DNA from: Cryptomeria japonica
Lineage: Eukaryota; Streptophyta; Pinopsida; Cupressales; Cupressaceae
Assembly: GCF_030272615.1 (NCBI RefSeq)
Contig: NC_081408.1
Location: 202,392,341-202,456,340, forward strand
Length of the DNA: 64,000 nt
Direction of reading: 5' to 3'
The notes under the pieces: model-generated
What the model was told of the DNA's origin: nothing
Databases searched by the model: none
What the model saw: the letters and a program-made list of their open reading frames with translations, nothing else
Shown: one piece after another, positions 42,082-53,969 of the stretch
How the letters are laid out: every line of letters begins with the position of its first letter
How positions within the stretch are numbered: position 1 is the first letter of the stretch
Made by a program: the position numbers and the translations under genes

Positions 42082-43144
42082 TTGCAGAACCCTAACAACT
42101 TGAGGAATATTAGAAAACCGGTACCGATGGAAAGTTTGAGACAACATTTGGAAGTGGTTCTTGAAGATTTTGATGCAGAAAAATTAAAGAATATCAAAAT
42201 GGAAGAAGAACTCAGATCTTCTCAAGAATTCATCAAAGCACTTCAAGAAAACCTGGTCATAGCACAGAATAAGAGAATAATTGCATGTGCAACTACAAAA
42301 ACAAAATGATGAAGAAAAAGAAACTCTTAGAGATATTGCAAAGAAACTGAGACAAGAGAACAGTAACATGAAGAATGATATACAAGATTTAACCATGAGA
42401 ATATGTAAGGATATTGAAGATAGAAAGAAGAATGGAGAAGATTTGGCCAGACGACTTAATGAAAGAGCTAATGAATCTACAAGGCTTAGTTATGAAAATG
42501 ATATGCTTAAAATAGAGTTGATTCAGATTTAGCATGACAAAGAGGAACTTATGAGAAAAGTTAGCACTTTGGAAGGTGAGTTGGTCACTCCAAATGAATA
42601 CAAAGACAAATTCAAAAAGAGCTCAGACAAGCTTGATGATATGCTGAAAAGTCAAAAACTTGATGGAGAAACAGTTGGACTTGGATTTGAACATTGAGAA
42701 AGTTTTGGAACTGCAAACAATCATGATCACAACAAACTGGTAAGGAAACCCAATGCTTATAAATTCGATGACAAATGTTTTAATTGCAACAAATTTGGTC
42801 ATAGAGAAAATCAATGTAGATATAGAAATAATCAGAATACAAACTCGTCCATCGGTCAATGTTCCAAATACAATAAACATGGTCATAACTCAAACAATTG
42901 TAGAATGAATGTAAAATGTTATGATTGTGGTAGATTTGGACATCTATATAATCAATGCAGAACTCAAATTGGGCAAGGTTATGGAAAATCTATTCAAAGA
43001 AACAATGTAACTTGTTATGAATGCAACAAGATTGGGCATATTGCAAGATTTTGCGGAAGGAAGAATGTACCGACAAACAATAGAGGATCTAATGACAAAG
43101 GCAAGGAAAAAGTGAATGAAATCAAGAAAGAATTCTTTGAATAA
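42082..43144 (+). pseudogene. Element E Gag-like protein: coiled coil plus four CCHC knuckles
   Basis: The first 200 residues form a likely coiled coil rich in Glu, Lys and Leu ('LKNIKMEEELRSSQEFIK', 'ETLRDIAKKLRQENSNMKN'). A frameshift lies near 42,295 and stops near 42,530 and 42,696. Four knuckles follow: 'CFNCNKFGHRENQC', 'CSKYNKHGHNSNNC' (second Cys replaced by Tyr), 'CYDCGRFGHLYNQC' and 'CYECNKIGHIARFC'. The frame ends after a Lys/Glu-rich tail at 43,142-43,144. The layout matches element B on the other strand. No capsid domain of the usual copia type was recognised, though the first part could be a diverged one. Confidence 0.75.
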
Positions 43145-43548
43145 AAGTGAATGAAATCAAAGAAATGATGAATTTGGCTCTGCACCGGCAGAACAGAGCA
43201 ATCCTGCACCGATAAGAGATTCTTCATCTAACTAAGGAATAATCCCTAGGAGTAATGAAAATAGTTAAAGATCATGCATTTTACCCTTAAATGGTGGTAA
43301 GAAGTCATAATCCTTCTTTACCGACACATATGTTGAGTTACAATGGAAATTTACTAATCGACAAAGTATTTAATGCAGTTGTTAAGTTAACTTTTTGGAT
43401 ATAAAGCATTGGAATTTCTCATTTCCATTCATGAAGCATTCATGTATTCAAAGAGCACATAAGTAGAGCACCGAAATTCAAAAAGGCGAAGCAGCAAAGA
43501 TTTTTAGAGCATCCAAGGTTTTCACTTAAAAGGTATTTATTTTACAAC
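43145..43548 (+). other. Non-coding gap between the two reading frames of element E
   Basis: No gene is seen. It holds several 'ccgac' and 'caccga' words and 'gttaaagatcatgca', which also occurs at 57,977 in the LTR of element C. Confidence 0.4.
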
Positions 43549-44268
43549 ATGGCTTCTTCATGTTCAGTTACTGAATTCATTGCAATCCCTACTATTGTGG
43601 AGAATATCAAATGTCCTAGACCAATCTTTAAGATAATCCCTAAGATAGCTAAGATGGATGACTCTATTGGTGCATTTTAAAAAATTATGAAGGGAGTTGC
43701 ATTTGTAGAAGACCTTAGGGCATATATTCACTATAATATTGAAGATTTAGGGCCTGAGGATATAAAGAACATGTTCATGAATATCATCACAAACAAACAA
43801 GGTATAATCAAACCTGATCATAAGATTGTGGAAGATTTAGGGTTGGTAGACATCCTTCATATGCTTGAATTCGAAGATGAAACTATCTAATATGTTCTTA
43901 GTAGAGTTCACGATGAATTCTTATGGCTAGACTCAGTTTACAAAATCAGTAAAGAAGAAATTAGGGCTATTATAGGTTTACCCTCTAATAGCACAAGGCC
44001 TGAGAAGAAGAATAAAATTCAAAATAAAGAGGTTATGAACTTAACCGACGCTACATCTGATAATAGATCACTCAGGGTTAGCGACATAACTGATAACCAT
44101 GTTAAATATGCTAGCATGGTTATTGGATATAAGATGGCACATACAAATAGGTTGAATTTTGTTTCTAGTCTATGCATTCATAGTGCTTATGAGATGCTAA
44201 AGAACAGTGCTCATATTGACATTTGTGAGTGGTTGAAAGATGAATTTATTGGGACTCACAAAATTTGA
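43549..44268 (+). pseudogene. Unknown second protein of element E, truncated
   Basis: One frame from ATG 43,549 ('MASSCSVTEFIAIPTIVEN') with only two internal stops, TAA at 43,678 and 43,888. It continues 'VMKGVAFVEDLRAYI'-like text (IMKG here), 'YNIEDLGPEDIKNMFMNII' and 'YVLSRVHDEFLWLDSVYKI'. It then reads 'IGLPSNSTRPEKKNK' and 'AYEMLKNSAHIDICEWLKD'. It is mostly helical in composition, with no signal peptide, membrane segment or catalytic motif that I recognise. Codons after about 44,253 belong to element C, so the C-terminus is lost. It is less decayed than the matching region of element B and does not look like it. Function unknown. Confidence 0.6.
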
Positions 44269-44649
44269 GTGAAGTTTAGAGGCCCATTTCAAAATTTTGA
44301 TATTGCATTTTCAAATGGAGCCATATGATTTTCAAGGGGTAAGGCTTGGGAAGTGTTTCCTATACCTTTAATTTGGCCTATGCAGTGATGTACAACTTTC
44401 AGATTTTAGTTTGGATCAATTTATCAGGTACCCATTTCAAGGGGTGAGTTGAAAGTGCATTTTAGGCACAAATGCAGATTTGATTGAGTAGCCTACTTTG
44501 AGTGCTCATATCTTTTGCCCTATTGATCATCATGAATAATTTCAAAATGGATTCAATTCTATGCATAAATATGACTCAACATGCAAAATTTCAAGTCTCT
44601 TGCAATCCATTTTCTCAATTTTCAAAGCTCGATCTATTTGTAGTTTGTG
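44254..44649 (+). repeat. Element C 5' LTR, first segment
   Basis: Matches 62,844-63,290, from 'tattgggact' through 'agaggcccatttcaaaattt' and 'gatctatttg'. The other copy has about 45 extra bases near 62,925. Interrupted at 44,650 by element NA. Confidence 0.82.
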
Positions 44650-46109
44650 TGTAGATCAGGAAATTGAAAATCATCAAAACAATACTAATTAGGACAACCA
44701 CAAAACCTAAAGCTGCTATGAAAGCAATCCCAATCCAATCAATGAAGACATAAAGACAAGATATTCAAATCAAATGAAATTGAAGCAAACCGATGCAGAT
44801 ATCTCCTTCATGTGGCTCCATTGTTCTTCTTTCACCTTCAAATTTGATGCGGATCTCAACTACAAGTGCAAAGTGAAAGTGGAAAGCAAGTTGTTGAGAG
44901 ATGAAATTTGCAGCATAAGGTTACTTGAAAATGTGATTGATCTTCCCCCAAAATGTGATTGAACCCCTTTTCATTGAAGAAAATCATCCAATTTATAGAC
45001 AAATTGGAGAGAGGACAAGATTAGCATGAAGAGATTTGAAAGGAAATTCAAATCAAGAATGGCAAAATTATGACAAATGTATGACAAATTATGACAAATT
45101 ATGACAAGATTGAAATTTCATCCCCATGACAAAAGGGAAGAGAGAAAATAGCCTCCATGATTGCAACAAATGGAAGCATAAACATAGGAGAAAATGAGGG
45201 AATGAAATTAGGGGAAATATTAGAAAAATTAAAGAAAATAGGAGAAATAGAAATTAGGTGAATTAATTAATAGGTTTTCATCCATTAATTAATTCATGAA
45301 AGAGACCGAGGACTAAATAAATAGATTTATTTAACCCACAAAGAAGAAGAAAAGGATTAAATGAACAAATCATAAAACCCTAGAAATAAGAGGACAAGGA
45401 ATTAGGTCAAGACAACAAGAAATTAATGTAGGTTCGATCATGATTCTGATTGACAAAGGACCAATGTTGATAAATGATTGAGATTGGTTGACAAAAATCA
45501 ATGACAAATTGACCAAGATTGACAAGGAGATCAAATTGATAGGCGCCAATTGACAAGGAACAATGACTAATCGATCCAAATTGACATGATTGAAAAGGAC
45601 AAGGATCGATGAGGAATCGATCACAAAATGACAAGATTAACAAGGACAAGGATCGATGATGAATCGATCGCAAAATGACAAGGCTGACAAGGACATGGAA
45701 TGATGACAAATCGACTGCAAAATGACAAGATTGACAAGGACAAGGATCGATGACAGATCCATCACAAAATGACAAGGATCGATGATGAATCGATTGCAAA
45801 AGGACAAGATTGACAAGAGGACAAAACCTTAATTCTATCATCGATTAGGATTGACAATGTCCAAAATGATGATATGATGCGACAGGATAAGATCGACCAA
45901 AATCATGACTAAAGATTGCTATTGACAAGACCTAGTTCGAAAGCGAGAAAAATGAGGAATGTAGAAGAAGGACTGAATGCTTGTAAATGATAAAGACCAA
46001 GTGTGCAACATAGAAGAAATGTTAATGCGACGTAAGAACCCTAAAATAACGCAATGCACAAATGTTAAAGTATGACTCCACAAGCGTTGACCATTTTTAG
46101 ACGTCTACG
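44650..46109 (-). repeat. Element NA 3' LTR
   Basis: On the minus strand it starts 'CGTAGACGTCTAAAAATGG' (first base changed from T) and ends 'CTGATCTACA'. It aligns closely with 53,970-55,469. Confidence 0.92.
45604..45810. repeat. 47-bp tandem repeat in the NA 3' LTR
   Basis: About four units with 'aaggatcgatgatgaatcga' followed by 'caaaatgacaag'; 'gatcgatga' recurs at 45,604 and 45,651. Each unit carries one or two ATCGAT words. Confidence 0.85.
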
Positions 46110-46130
46110 TTTTGCCCTTCTTTGAGACAA
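46110..46130 (-). other. Polypurine tract of element NA
   Basis: The minus strand reads 'AAAGAAGGGCAAAA' directly before the 3' LTR. This fixes the element on the minus strand. Confidence 0.7.
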
Positions 46131-48900
46131 TGCGATTGTAAGCGTTGTTTTAAAGAACAATAATGAAAATGCCCTAGACAATAAAAATGACATATGCATT
46201 CCTCCTCGAGGAATTGGCTGGAAAAATCCAGAAAAGAGGCCATGTGATCGATAAGAATGACAAAAGATGATAGGTTCGAATGGATCAAAAATCGAAGGTC
46301 GGATGCACAAAGGACAAGCAGTGGAAGGTGCAAAAGATCGCAACCATCATAAGATAGAGAGCATGCACATCCATCTAGTTACTAACAAAGATCTATATAG
46401 GAGACAAGGAGAAGGAAAAGAGTTCATTTGCACTAGCCAAAGTGGAGGAGTTGTTGCTCAAGAAAAGGACCCTTGCAGAGAGATGACAAAGATTCCAATG
46501 GCAAATCACCCTAGAGAATGTGTACGTACCTACAAACAACCGAATGATGCGGGAGCAGTGGTATGTAGCTCAAAAACCCATATGTTCAATTTAATGAATT
46601 TTTCTTGATTGCGGGACATTGCGGGGCCCACAGGGGAGGGAAAAATGCAGATCTGGGCCTGTGTGGGCATATTCTACACCTGTGTAGAGATGTTTTGTGC
46701 TTGTGTAAGGTACACAGATATAGCTTGATGCTGCACAAGCACAAGATAGTGTGCACAAGTGCAATTGTGCACTTATGACTCTAGTTTGACCGAAAGGACT
46801 GCCAAAACTGATGGAAGAAATGTTAGTAAGAAGAAATTAGACAGAGGATAGTTAAAGATGAAGGAAAACTTGCTTTCACAAATGCACATAAGTAGGTGAG
46901 AACCTTTATTTATTGTAGCAAAGCGGATGCAGAGCATCATGGCATTGAAGGCTAGAGCTGGAATGCAACCCCTTTTGCAAAAGATAGACACATTGCACAC
47001 AAGGAATGAGTGAAACATCCTAGGGTGCATACATCAGGGGTCAAGGTCTGTGCGGCATTCACAAAGTGAACGTACTTATCACAGACACCCAATGATATAG
47101 TTTCTCCAGTTTGTGACAAACATTCCACAAACAATAAACACAACAAAAAAGGGAAGGGACCATGAACCATCCCGGTCACTCTAAATCACTCAGTGACATC
47201 ATCGAGAAACATAGGAACATGATCGAAGCCAAAGGTAAATCAGTAAAAAGATAAGACACACAAATTCAACCAAGTCAAACAAACAGTCTAATCGTCATTG
47301 TCAAAAGTGGAAAACAAGAATGATTATGCTATCTGGTTTCAGGGAATGCGGTACCCCGTCGAAGACAGGACACAGTCTAGTTTTGAATATACCACACCCT
47401 ATATAAGACCCATGATAATGTTGACAAGGAGCAATGGTAATGTTGATGCTATTTTGATTGATGTGACAACTGTGATCAGGTTGAATGTTTGCTTGGTCAA
47501 ACAATTCATCTGTTAATGCGTGATTTCATTAAAGCACAATGTTTGATTGATTGTCGTTGGATGTTTGCTCAGTGATCTATCGATGTACGAAGGGGACCAT
47601 TTATTGACAAAATGCAAAATGCCAAAGAAATTGTTTTTGGATTTTGATTTTTTCACTTTGTAGGAATTTCAAGTTTTTTACAATTTTTTTGTTCGTTTTT
47701 CAGGACTTTATTTGACTTTTTGGGGATTTTTTCAGGACATTATTTGATTTTTAGGGATTTTTTCAGGACATTTTTTTTATTTTTAGGGATTTTTTCAAGA
47801 CATTTTTTTGATTTTTTTTTTTTTGGATTATTTCAAGACATTTTTCAATTTTTATAGGACTTTTTTTTTTTTTGATTATTTTGACTTTTTAGCTGAAAAT
47901 GAACACATGATTTTTTTAAATTTTTTTGATTACTTCAGGACATTTTCAATTTTTATGATTTTTCCCCTAGCGTCTAGGAAGGCAAGGAATATGACAGGTG
48001 AATAAATAGGCTTTCTAAAATGTTGGTGGATAGAGGGAAGACAAAGGCCTTTGATCATGGAGATAATACAGATGCAATTTTCAAGGGCTATTGCGTGATG
48101 GGACAAGAGACTGGATATGACAATGTAAAGCAGTGACATGGCATGAGGGACATGTCGAGAGGTTTTTGAAACCATGTTTAAATTTTGCATCCTTATGTCA
48201 GATCAAGATCAAGGAATGAAAAAGAGTGTATGGATAGGATAAGAAAGACCAAGAATGGATAAGGGACATGGACTGAAGGTCGGGATTGGCTAAGGGATAG
48301 TGGCAGAAAGTTGCAATAAGATAGGGAATATGGATGAAAGGTTGTAATAATCAAATGGATAAATACCAAAAGATATGATAGACTAAAAGTTGCAAATAGG
48401 ATGTATGATGCTCATGACGATCCTCGGCCTTGTCAAGATCAAAGGTGGAAAGTGAAACTGGACATGAGGGACAATAGGATATGAAGGGTAATGACAGGGG
48501 TTCGATAGGATAATGGAACAATGAAGGACAAAAGCATATGATAGGATAAAACTTGTCCCCAAGTATGGTATGCAAGAAGTTCATGGATTACGCATGACGC
48601 CTATTTTATAGGTTTTCATCACGGTACTTGCCCAAGGCGCCTATTTGCCAGGTTTTCACTAGTGGACGAATTATTTTTGCTTTACTTTTCTTTTTCTTTT
48701 TCTTTTTTTTCTCACCTTTTTTTTTGTATTTTGACTTTTTCAATAGAAGATGGACACATGATAGGGGATGGAAGAAGGACTCAAGCATCTTTTTTTTTGG
48801 ATAGAAGCCTTAAAAAAAATGGACCATGACCTTTAAAAGTATGCTCAAAGACATTGGTAGCATAAGGACATGGAAAAAGAGATGAAATTAAGGCAAGGAT
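46131..48900 (-). other. Long 3' region of element NA
   Basis: No supported gene. It holds a perfect 8-bp inverted repeat with a 6-base loop (46,751-46,772, 'gtgcacaa' and 'ttgtgcac') amid many 'cacaagcaca' words, and a T-rich stretch with repeated 'tttttcaggacatttt' (47,640-47,960). It also has the 'cctatttgccaggttttcac' motif at 48,630-48,660 that recurs near 3215-3290 in the Tat element. A CT-rich run lies at 48,680-48,730. Small frames here are scattered and on both strands. Confidence 0.55.
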
Positions 48901-51900
48901 TTATGCAAAGGATGGGATCAAATGGATCGAAGGATGAAAAATATGCATTGGAGAATGGATAGGGTATTGGAAGAATTGGGCTTCACTGGATGGAAATGAA
49001 GGCAAGACCAACATTGGAGCACACCTTGATGGGTGGTGGATTGATGGAGCAAATATGGATCTCAGATTGTGAGATTTGGATGGAGGAATAGCTTGGGATT
49101 TTGGGACATAAGGGCCCAAAATGGATGAAGAAGGTGATGGAGGAATAGATTTGAGAGGTTTAGATGGAGGAATAACAATTTTAGATGCCAATTTTGATGT
49201 TTCTTTAGGCTTTTTTGCTTCAAGGAGTTGCTTAGGGATCCACATGGTTTTTGATTTTTCATGCTTTTGTGGTTCATTGGAGTGCATTGCTTGAATAAGG
49301 GATTTAGGAACCCATATATATTTTGACTTTTGTTTTTGAGAAATGGGCCTTTGTGACCTTTTGGATTTTTCCTTTTCTTTTTGGATCATATTTTTCTTTT
49401 CTTTGACATGTTGATTAGATTGGACATGTTGATCCTTGAATACATGTGGATTTTTAGACTTATGACTTTTATGCTTGGCATCCAAATTGCTTGGAGGGGG
49501 AAAGGAATGCATGGATGGATAGGAATGAAGTGGAGGTCTTTTGCATGGATGAAAGTTACTCAAATATGTGTTCCTTTGTTGACCTTGCATAGAGGACGCA
49601 TGGATATTATAAGGACCTAAGATGGATGGAAGGGATAAAGGGGAAGGGATATGTTTGGATTTTGAAGGGATGTTGGATTTAGTAGGGGTACCCACGTCTT
49701 GAGGAATTTCACTGATGCCATGACCCTTAATATTTTCTTTAACATGAAGGGATTCTTGCTTATGGAGATCCTCTCCTTTGCCTTTATGAATATCTTGACT
49801 TGTAGGATACTCTTTTCTTTGGGAAGAAGATGCGAGTCCATTATGAGGTGGATATGATATGAGAGAAATAATGAGATCTTGAAGTGGATCGGGTTGCACC
49901 AAAGTGGAAGAACCCATTATGAATGTCGAGGGTTCATGAACATCTTGCACTGACACATTAAAATCATGAGGGGGATTAGGATCATGAGGGGGACTAGGAT
50001 TGTGTAGTGGACATGGTTCAATGATAGGCTCTTCAAGAGATGGAATGGGAGAAATAATGGGATCATCAAAAGAAATGAGATCTTGGAGTGTATATGGAGC
50101 ATTAAGACAAGGAAATGGAGGAACAAAAGGATCTTGTGGAGGATTTAAAAGAATAATTTGATCTTGACAAGGAGGAAGATCAATGGAATCCTCTTTAAAG
50201 GTGCTTTGCTCTTGACTTTTAATGGGATCATCGGAAAGGATGGAAGGGATATCTTGATCTTTCTTAGAAAGTGGAATGTCAATGGGATTTGAAAGGAGAT
50301 TGTGTTCTTGGAATGGAAGGGGATCGTTGGAGATTGGATGGACTGGGATATCTTGATCTTGCTCGGGGAATGGAGTGTCAATAGGACTTTGGATAGGATG
50401 GACAAGAATAGGGGAATCATCATGAGTGTCTAGGAACATAGGGTCCTGGTCAACAATTGGATGGGATGATAAGGTTTCGGGATCTTGATCTTGATCTTTT
50501 TTAAGACATGTTTCTTCATGCTCTAAATTATCCTCTTGACATGGGGTTGGACTTTGGATATGCATGGGGGATTTTGACAAGGGATCAATGTTTTGGCATG
50601 AAGGAAATGCACTTTGAAAATTTGTGATGGATTCTAGCAAGGAATCAATGCTTGAACATGAGGAAGAGGGACTTTGAATGGGGTCCTCTAAAACAGGTAA
50701 TGGCAATAAAGTGCATGGTGGCATTGGGTCTTGTATTTCTGAAACATGACAAGGATGTGCATCATGAATTGGATTATCTTGGCAATCAATTATGGATAGC
50801 CCTTTGATAATTTCATCCTTGGGTGTATTGTTTGATGAGGACAATATAGAAGGTTCTTGTGAAACTTCTAAAGGTGTAGGGATAGATGCCATTGGAGAGT
50901 CAATTTGTTTGTGGGGGGATGAGGCATTGCTAGACATAAGTGTACTATCTTGATCTTCCTCAAAGAACTCACTTGGTAATTTCCTTAAGATCCTTGCAAT
51001 AAGGCCACCTTTCTTCTGAGGTTTTGACATAGTTGTATTTGGAATTTGAACTTGTTTGGAAAGGAGTCAGTTTTGGTTTGATGTCATGTTTTGATTTCGA
51101 ACTAGATGTTGATCAAATTGTTTTGACATGTTCAAAATTTGGCTTGGTGCATGTTGCAAGTTTTGTTTTTGAATTTGTGATTGTAGTTGTTGATACTGAG
51201 TTTGTTGTCGATAATTAATAGTTGGTTGGACATTATGTTGAAATTGGATCATTGGTTGTGTTGGTTGAAAATGTTCGAACTATTGAACAATTGGTTGTGA
51301 TGGTTGAAAATGTGATTGATAGTAAACACCTTCTTGTTCTTGTTGTGGAGGCACATAATGTTGTTGTCAGTTTTCTTGAAATTGTTTCATCGTCTCTATT
51401 TGTGAGAGGAGAGATGGTATGTTTGATTGTTCGATAAGAGATCTTACATCAAGTGGCTCAAAGTTGGGGTTTGGACCTTGAATTTTTTTTAATGTTTTGG
51501 ACATTTGGGATCTAATCTTCTCACTGTTTTTCACCTTTTGTTCAATGATCTTTGTTTCTCGAGCTAATTTCTCCTCTAGTTTTTGTATTTGGAGACTTGT
51601 TTCATCATAAAAAGTTTGAGTTTGAATTTCATGTTGCAGGTTTAGTTGATTCCAGTCAAAAGGTGCATTTTCCCATGGCGTTGGTGGAACACTCCCATAT
51701 CCTGGTTTCATGGGTACAAACACTGGCTCATATAATAGAGGTGGTCCAATTTGAACCATTACATATTGTGGTAATGATGTGTTTGACGAACCTTCACTTT
51801 GTAATGTTCGACTAGGTTGAAACTGTGAGTTTGATACGTTGTCAATGGGTTGATATGTTGGTTCACCCATCTTCTTAGATTTTGACCTTGTTTCAATAGG

Positions 51901-51969
51901 CATGTCACTATGCAAATGCAATATTTTGGGGATTTTTTTGATTTTAAAAGGATGATGTATGATATGCAA
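48901..51969 (-). pseudogene. Element NA Gag-like protein, about 1,020 codons, three nonsense codons
   Basis: One minus-strand frame from 51,969 to 48,901. The likely start is the Met at about 51,903 ('MPIETRSKSKKMGEP'), which resembles the Tat Gag start. Residues about 115-170 form a coiled coil ('IQKLEEKLARETKIIEQ'). A Gln-rich part (51,366-51,031) has stops at 51,367, near 51,268 and at 51,067. The last 709 codons (51,030-48,901) are uninterrupted and rich in Pro, Ser, Asp, His and Ile, with repeated 'QDQDIP', 'DPIQSP' and 'LDDPI'-like words and a basic stretch ('HVKEKKNMIQKEKEKSKR'). No capsid, zinc-knuckle, protease, RT or integrase motif was seen. It may be a structural protein of a particle; the function is unknown. 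Confidence 0.7.
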
Positions 51970-53699
51970 CTAAATGCAACCTAAATAGATGAAAATGTAA
52001 TCTATGGCAAGAATGCAACCTATGTTTTTGTTTTTTTTCAAGATTTTGACAAACTTTTTGGAATGCAAACCTAAAGACTCAATCTTGGGATGTTGAAATG
52101 AAGCGAAGACCTTAAAGGACAAAGGACCAAATGAAAATAGGACAAATTGAGAATGTCTCACCTATATGCTTGGATACTAAGCTAGGTCTGACAAAAATGA
52201 TATTAATGAAAGGACAAATTTTAGACAAGGTCAAGACTCCCTAACAACAACTTAGGGTATCATCCAAAGTTTTGATTTTTCAAGTTTGACAAACCAATTT
52301 TTTGAGATTAAATGCAAGAAGGCAATGATTATGACAATGACTTAGGATATGACATGAAAATGATCTAAGGATATGATATGACAAGATGAAGCCAAGAAAA
52401 GATGACAATACAATGATAAGGATATGCAAAGACCAATGACTTGGAATATGCAAAATGCAGCCTAGGCAAGACCTAATTTTAGCATGACAAGGATAATGCA
52501 CAAATGTCACCTAAATGGAAATCTAGCTTGGATATGACAACGAAATGAAAACTTAGGGAAATGATTTTGAACCTAAGTGCAAAATGAGGATGCTTGCAAT
52601 GAAAAGGCCTAAAAATGAAGGGAGATGACATTATGTCCTAGGACCTAAGTTGGACTATGCAAAACCTACCCTAAAGTGACATGAATTTTGAAGCAAAGGT
52701 ATTCAATGTTTTGACAAGCCATGTTCAAATGTTGGATGAATACTTGGACAAATTTGGACTTTTGTTTGGATTTTGTTTTGAATTGAAGGTTATTGATTTT
52801 GAAAACCAAGTTGATTATGAGTACTTTTGAAAGTTTGTTTTTGATTTAACTTTTGACAATCACGGAAGACAAAATGTTTGTTTGACTTTGACTCAAGACA
52901 ATCAAGCACATTCACAACAAATTCTATGGCTGGCAAGGGCAATATCTGTTGAATCCTCTAACCATAAAATACAACACTCAACCGGATAGCTAGACGCTTG
53001 GTAGCACTGGCTCCCCCTTACAGTGCACTCACTTCTCGGGCATACCAAGCTTTGAGTTCAAGGGGCATCACTTCCCAAGAACTTGCTATCTCTAACTGAG
53101 GAGTACACAAGACGTGTCTTCGGCATGCGTGTATCACAACACCTGAACCATCAGATAGAAGGATTTTGGCATCTAAAAACAAGAGATTCTAGTAAGGGCA
53201 TCCATTCGGGTGGGTATTGATCCGACGAATAAATAGTCGCAATACCATTCTAGCACCCGTCGTCTACAACTTTCGTTGCATCCATAGTTATTTAAAGTGG
53301 TTCAGAAGAGCTTGGCTTTAGCCCATCACCACTTTGGGTCGTTCCCTCTCACCAATGCCTGTGCGAAGTGCCAAGCAAATCGGGAGGCAGGCCCAGTTCT
53401 AAGGGTTAAAACATACAATCAAATTAAAAATAGACAAAGCATGCATGGTGTTCATTATCCTTTAAGAAATGAAATGTGCAACTACTTTGAAAATCGCAAG
53501 CAAGATATTTTAATGAGAGTCTTTGACCGCATCCTGCATAAGATTCATTAGTAGTTGCATTTTTAGTCTTCATCACACGTAACGCCAAGATGCTGCACAA
53601 AGAATTAGTACCAAAGAAAAACCAGAATGCAAGAAACAAAATGAAAACAAACAAATTTGCAAGTAAAAACAACTGATTTCACCTCTGTTTCTGGCCTTA
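51970..53699 (-). other. Leader of element NA
   Basis: No gene is seen on the minus strand between the 5' LTR and the reading frame. 52,200-52,560 has many 'atgacaa' words. 53,320-53,405 resembles, in word order, the Tat leader at 12,700-12,790 ('gggtcgttccctctcacc', then 'gggaggcaggcccagttcta'). Confidence 0.5.
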
Positions 53700-53862
53700 C
53701 ACAGGCGCATAATGCCTCAACACTGGGGCAAAACCCATCAACACAGGCACATAAAACTTCAACACAAGCACAAAAAACTCAAACACAGGCACAAAAAACT
53801 TCAACACAGGCACAAAAAACTCAAACACAGGTGCATAAAACTTCAACACAGGCGCATAAGTG
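53700..53862. repeat. 21-bp tandem repeat in the NA leader
   Basis: About seven units of 'acttcaacacaggcacaaaa' alternating with 'actcaaacacaggcacaaaa'. The period of 21 keeps both strands open. The array sits just inside the 5' LTR. Confidence 0.88.
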
Positions 53863-53969
53863 TCCAGAGAGCTCCGAGTCGCCTTGTTTCTTGAGTTTTT
53901 CATTTGCAAATAGCTCAAAAGCACTCAAAACATGGTTAAGAGGTTAATTCATGTCAGGTTCACTAGAAA

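Larger units (their letters stand above)
41277..44253 (+). mobile_element. Element E: copia-like non-autonomous retroelement, 5' part
   Basis: A 5' LTR, an initiator tRNA-Met type PBS, a coiled-coil and zinc-knuckle Gag-like protein and a second unknown reading frame, with no Pol motif. Element C cuts it at 44,254. Same layout as element B. Confidence 0.68.

Noticed and set aside
45370-45841. 84- and 144-codon minus-strand frames rich in Ser, Ile and Cys
   Set aside because: They run through the 47-bp tandem array of an LTR; openness follows from the repeat.
49381-50423. Several 60-90 codon frames around 49,381-50,423
   Set aside because: They overlap the 709-codon frame in other phases and share its low-complexity composition.
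53657-53947. Plus-strand Thr/Gln/Lys repeat protein of 96 codons
   Set aside because: It is on the opposite strand to element NA and consists of the 21-bp leader array.
53940-53969. Primer binding site for element NA below the 5' LTR
   Set aside because: The minus-strand text after the LTR has no TGG-led match to a tRNA end that I recognise, so none was annotated.
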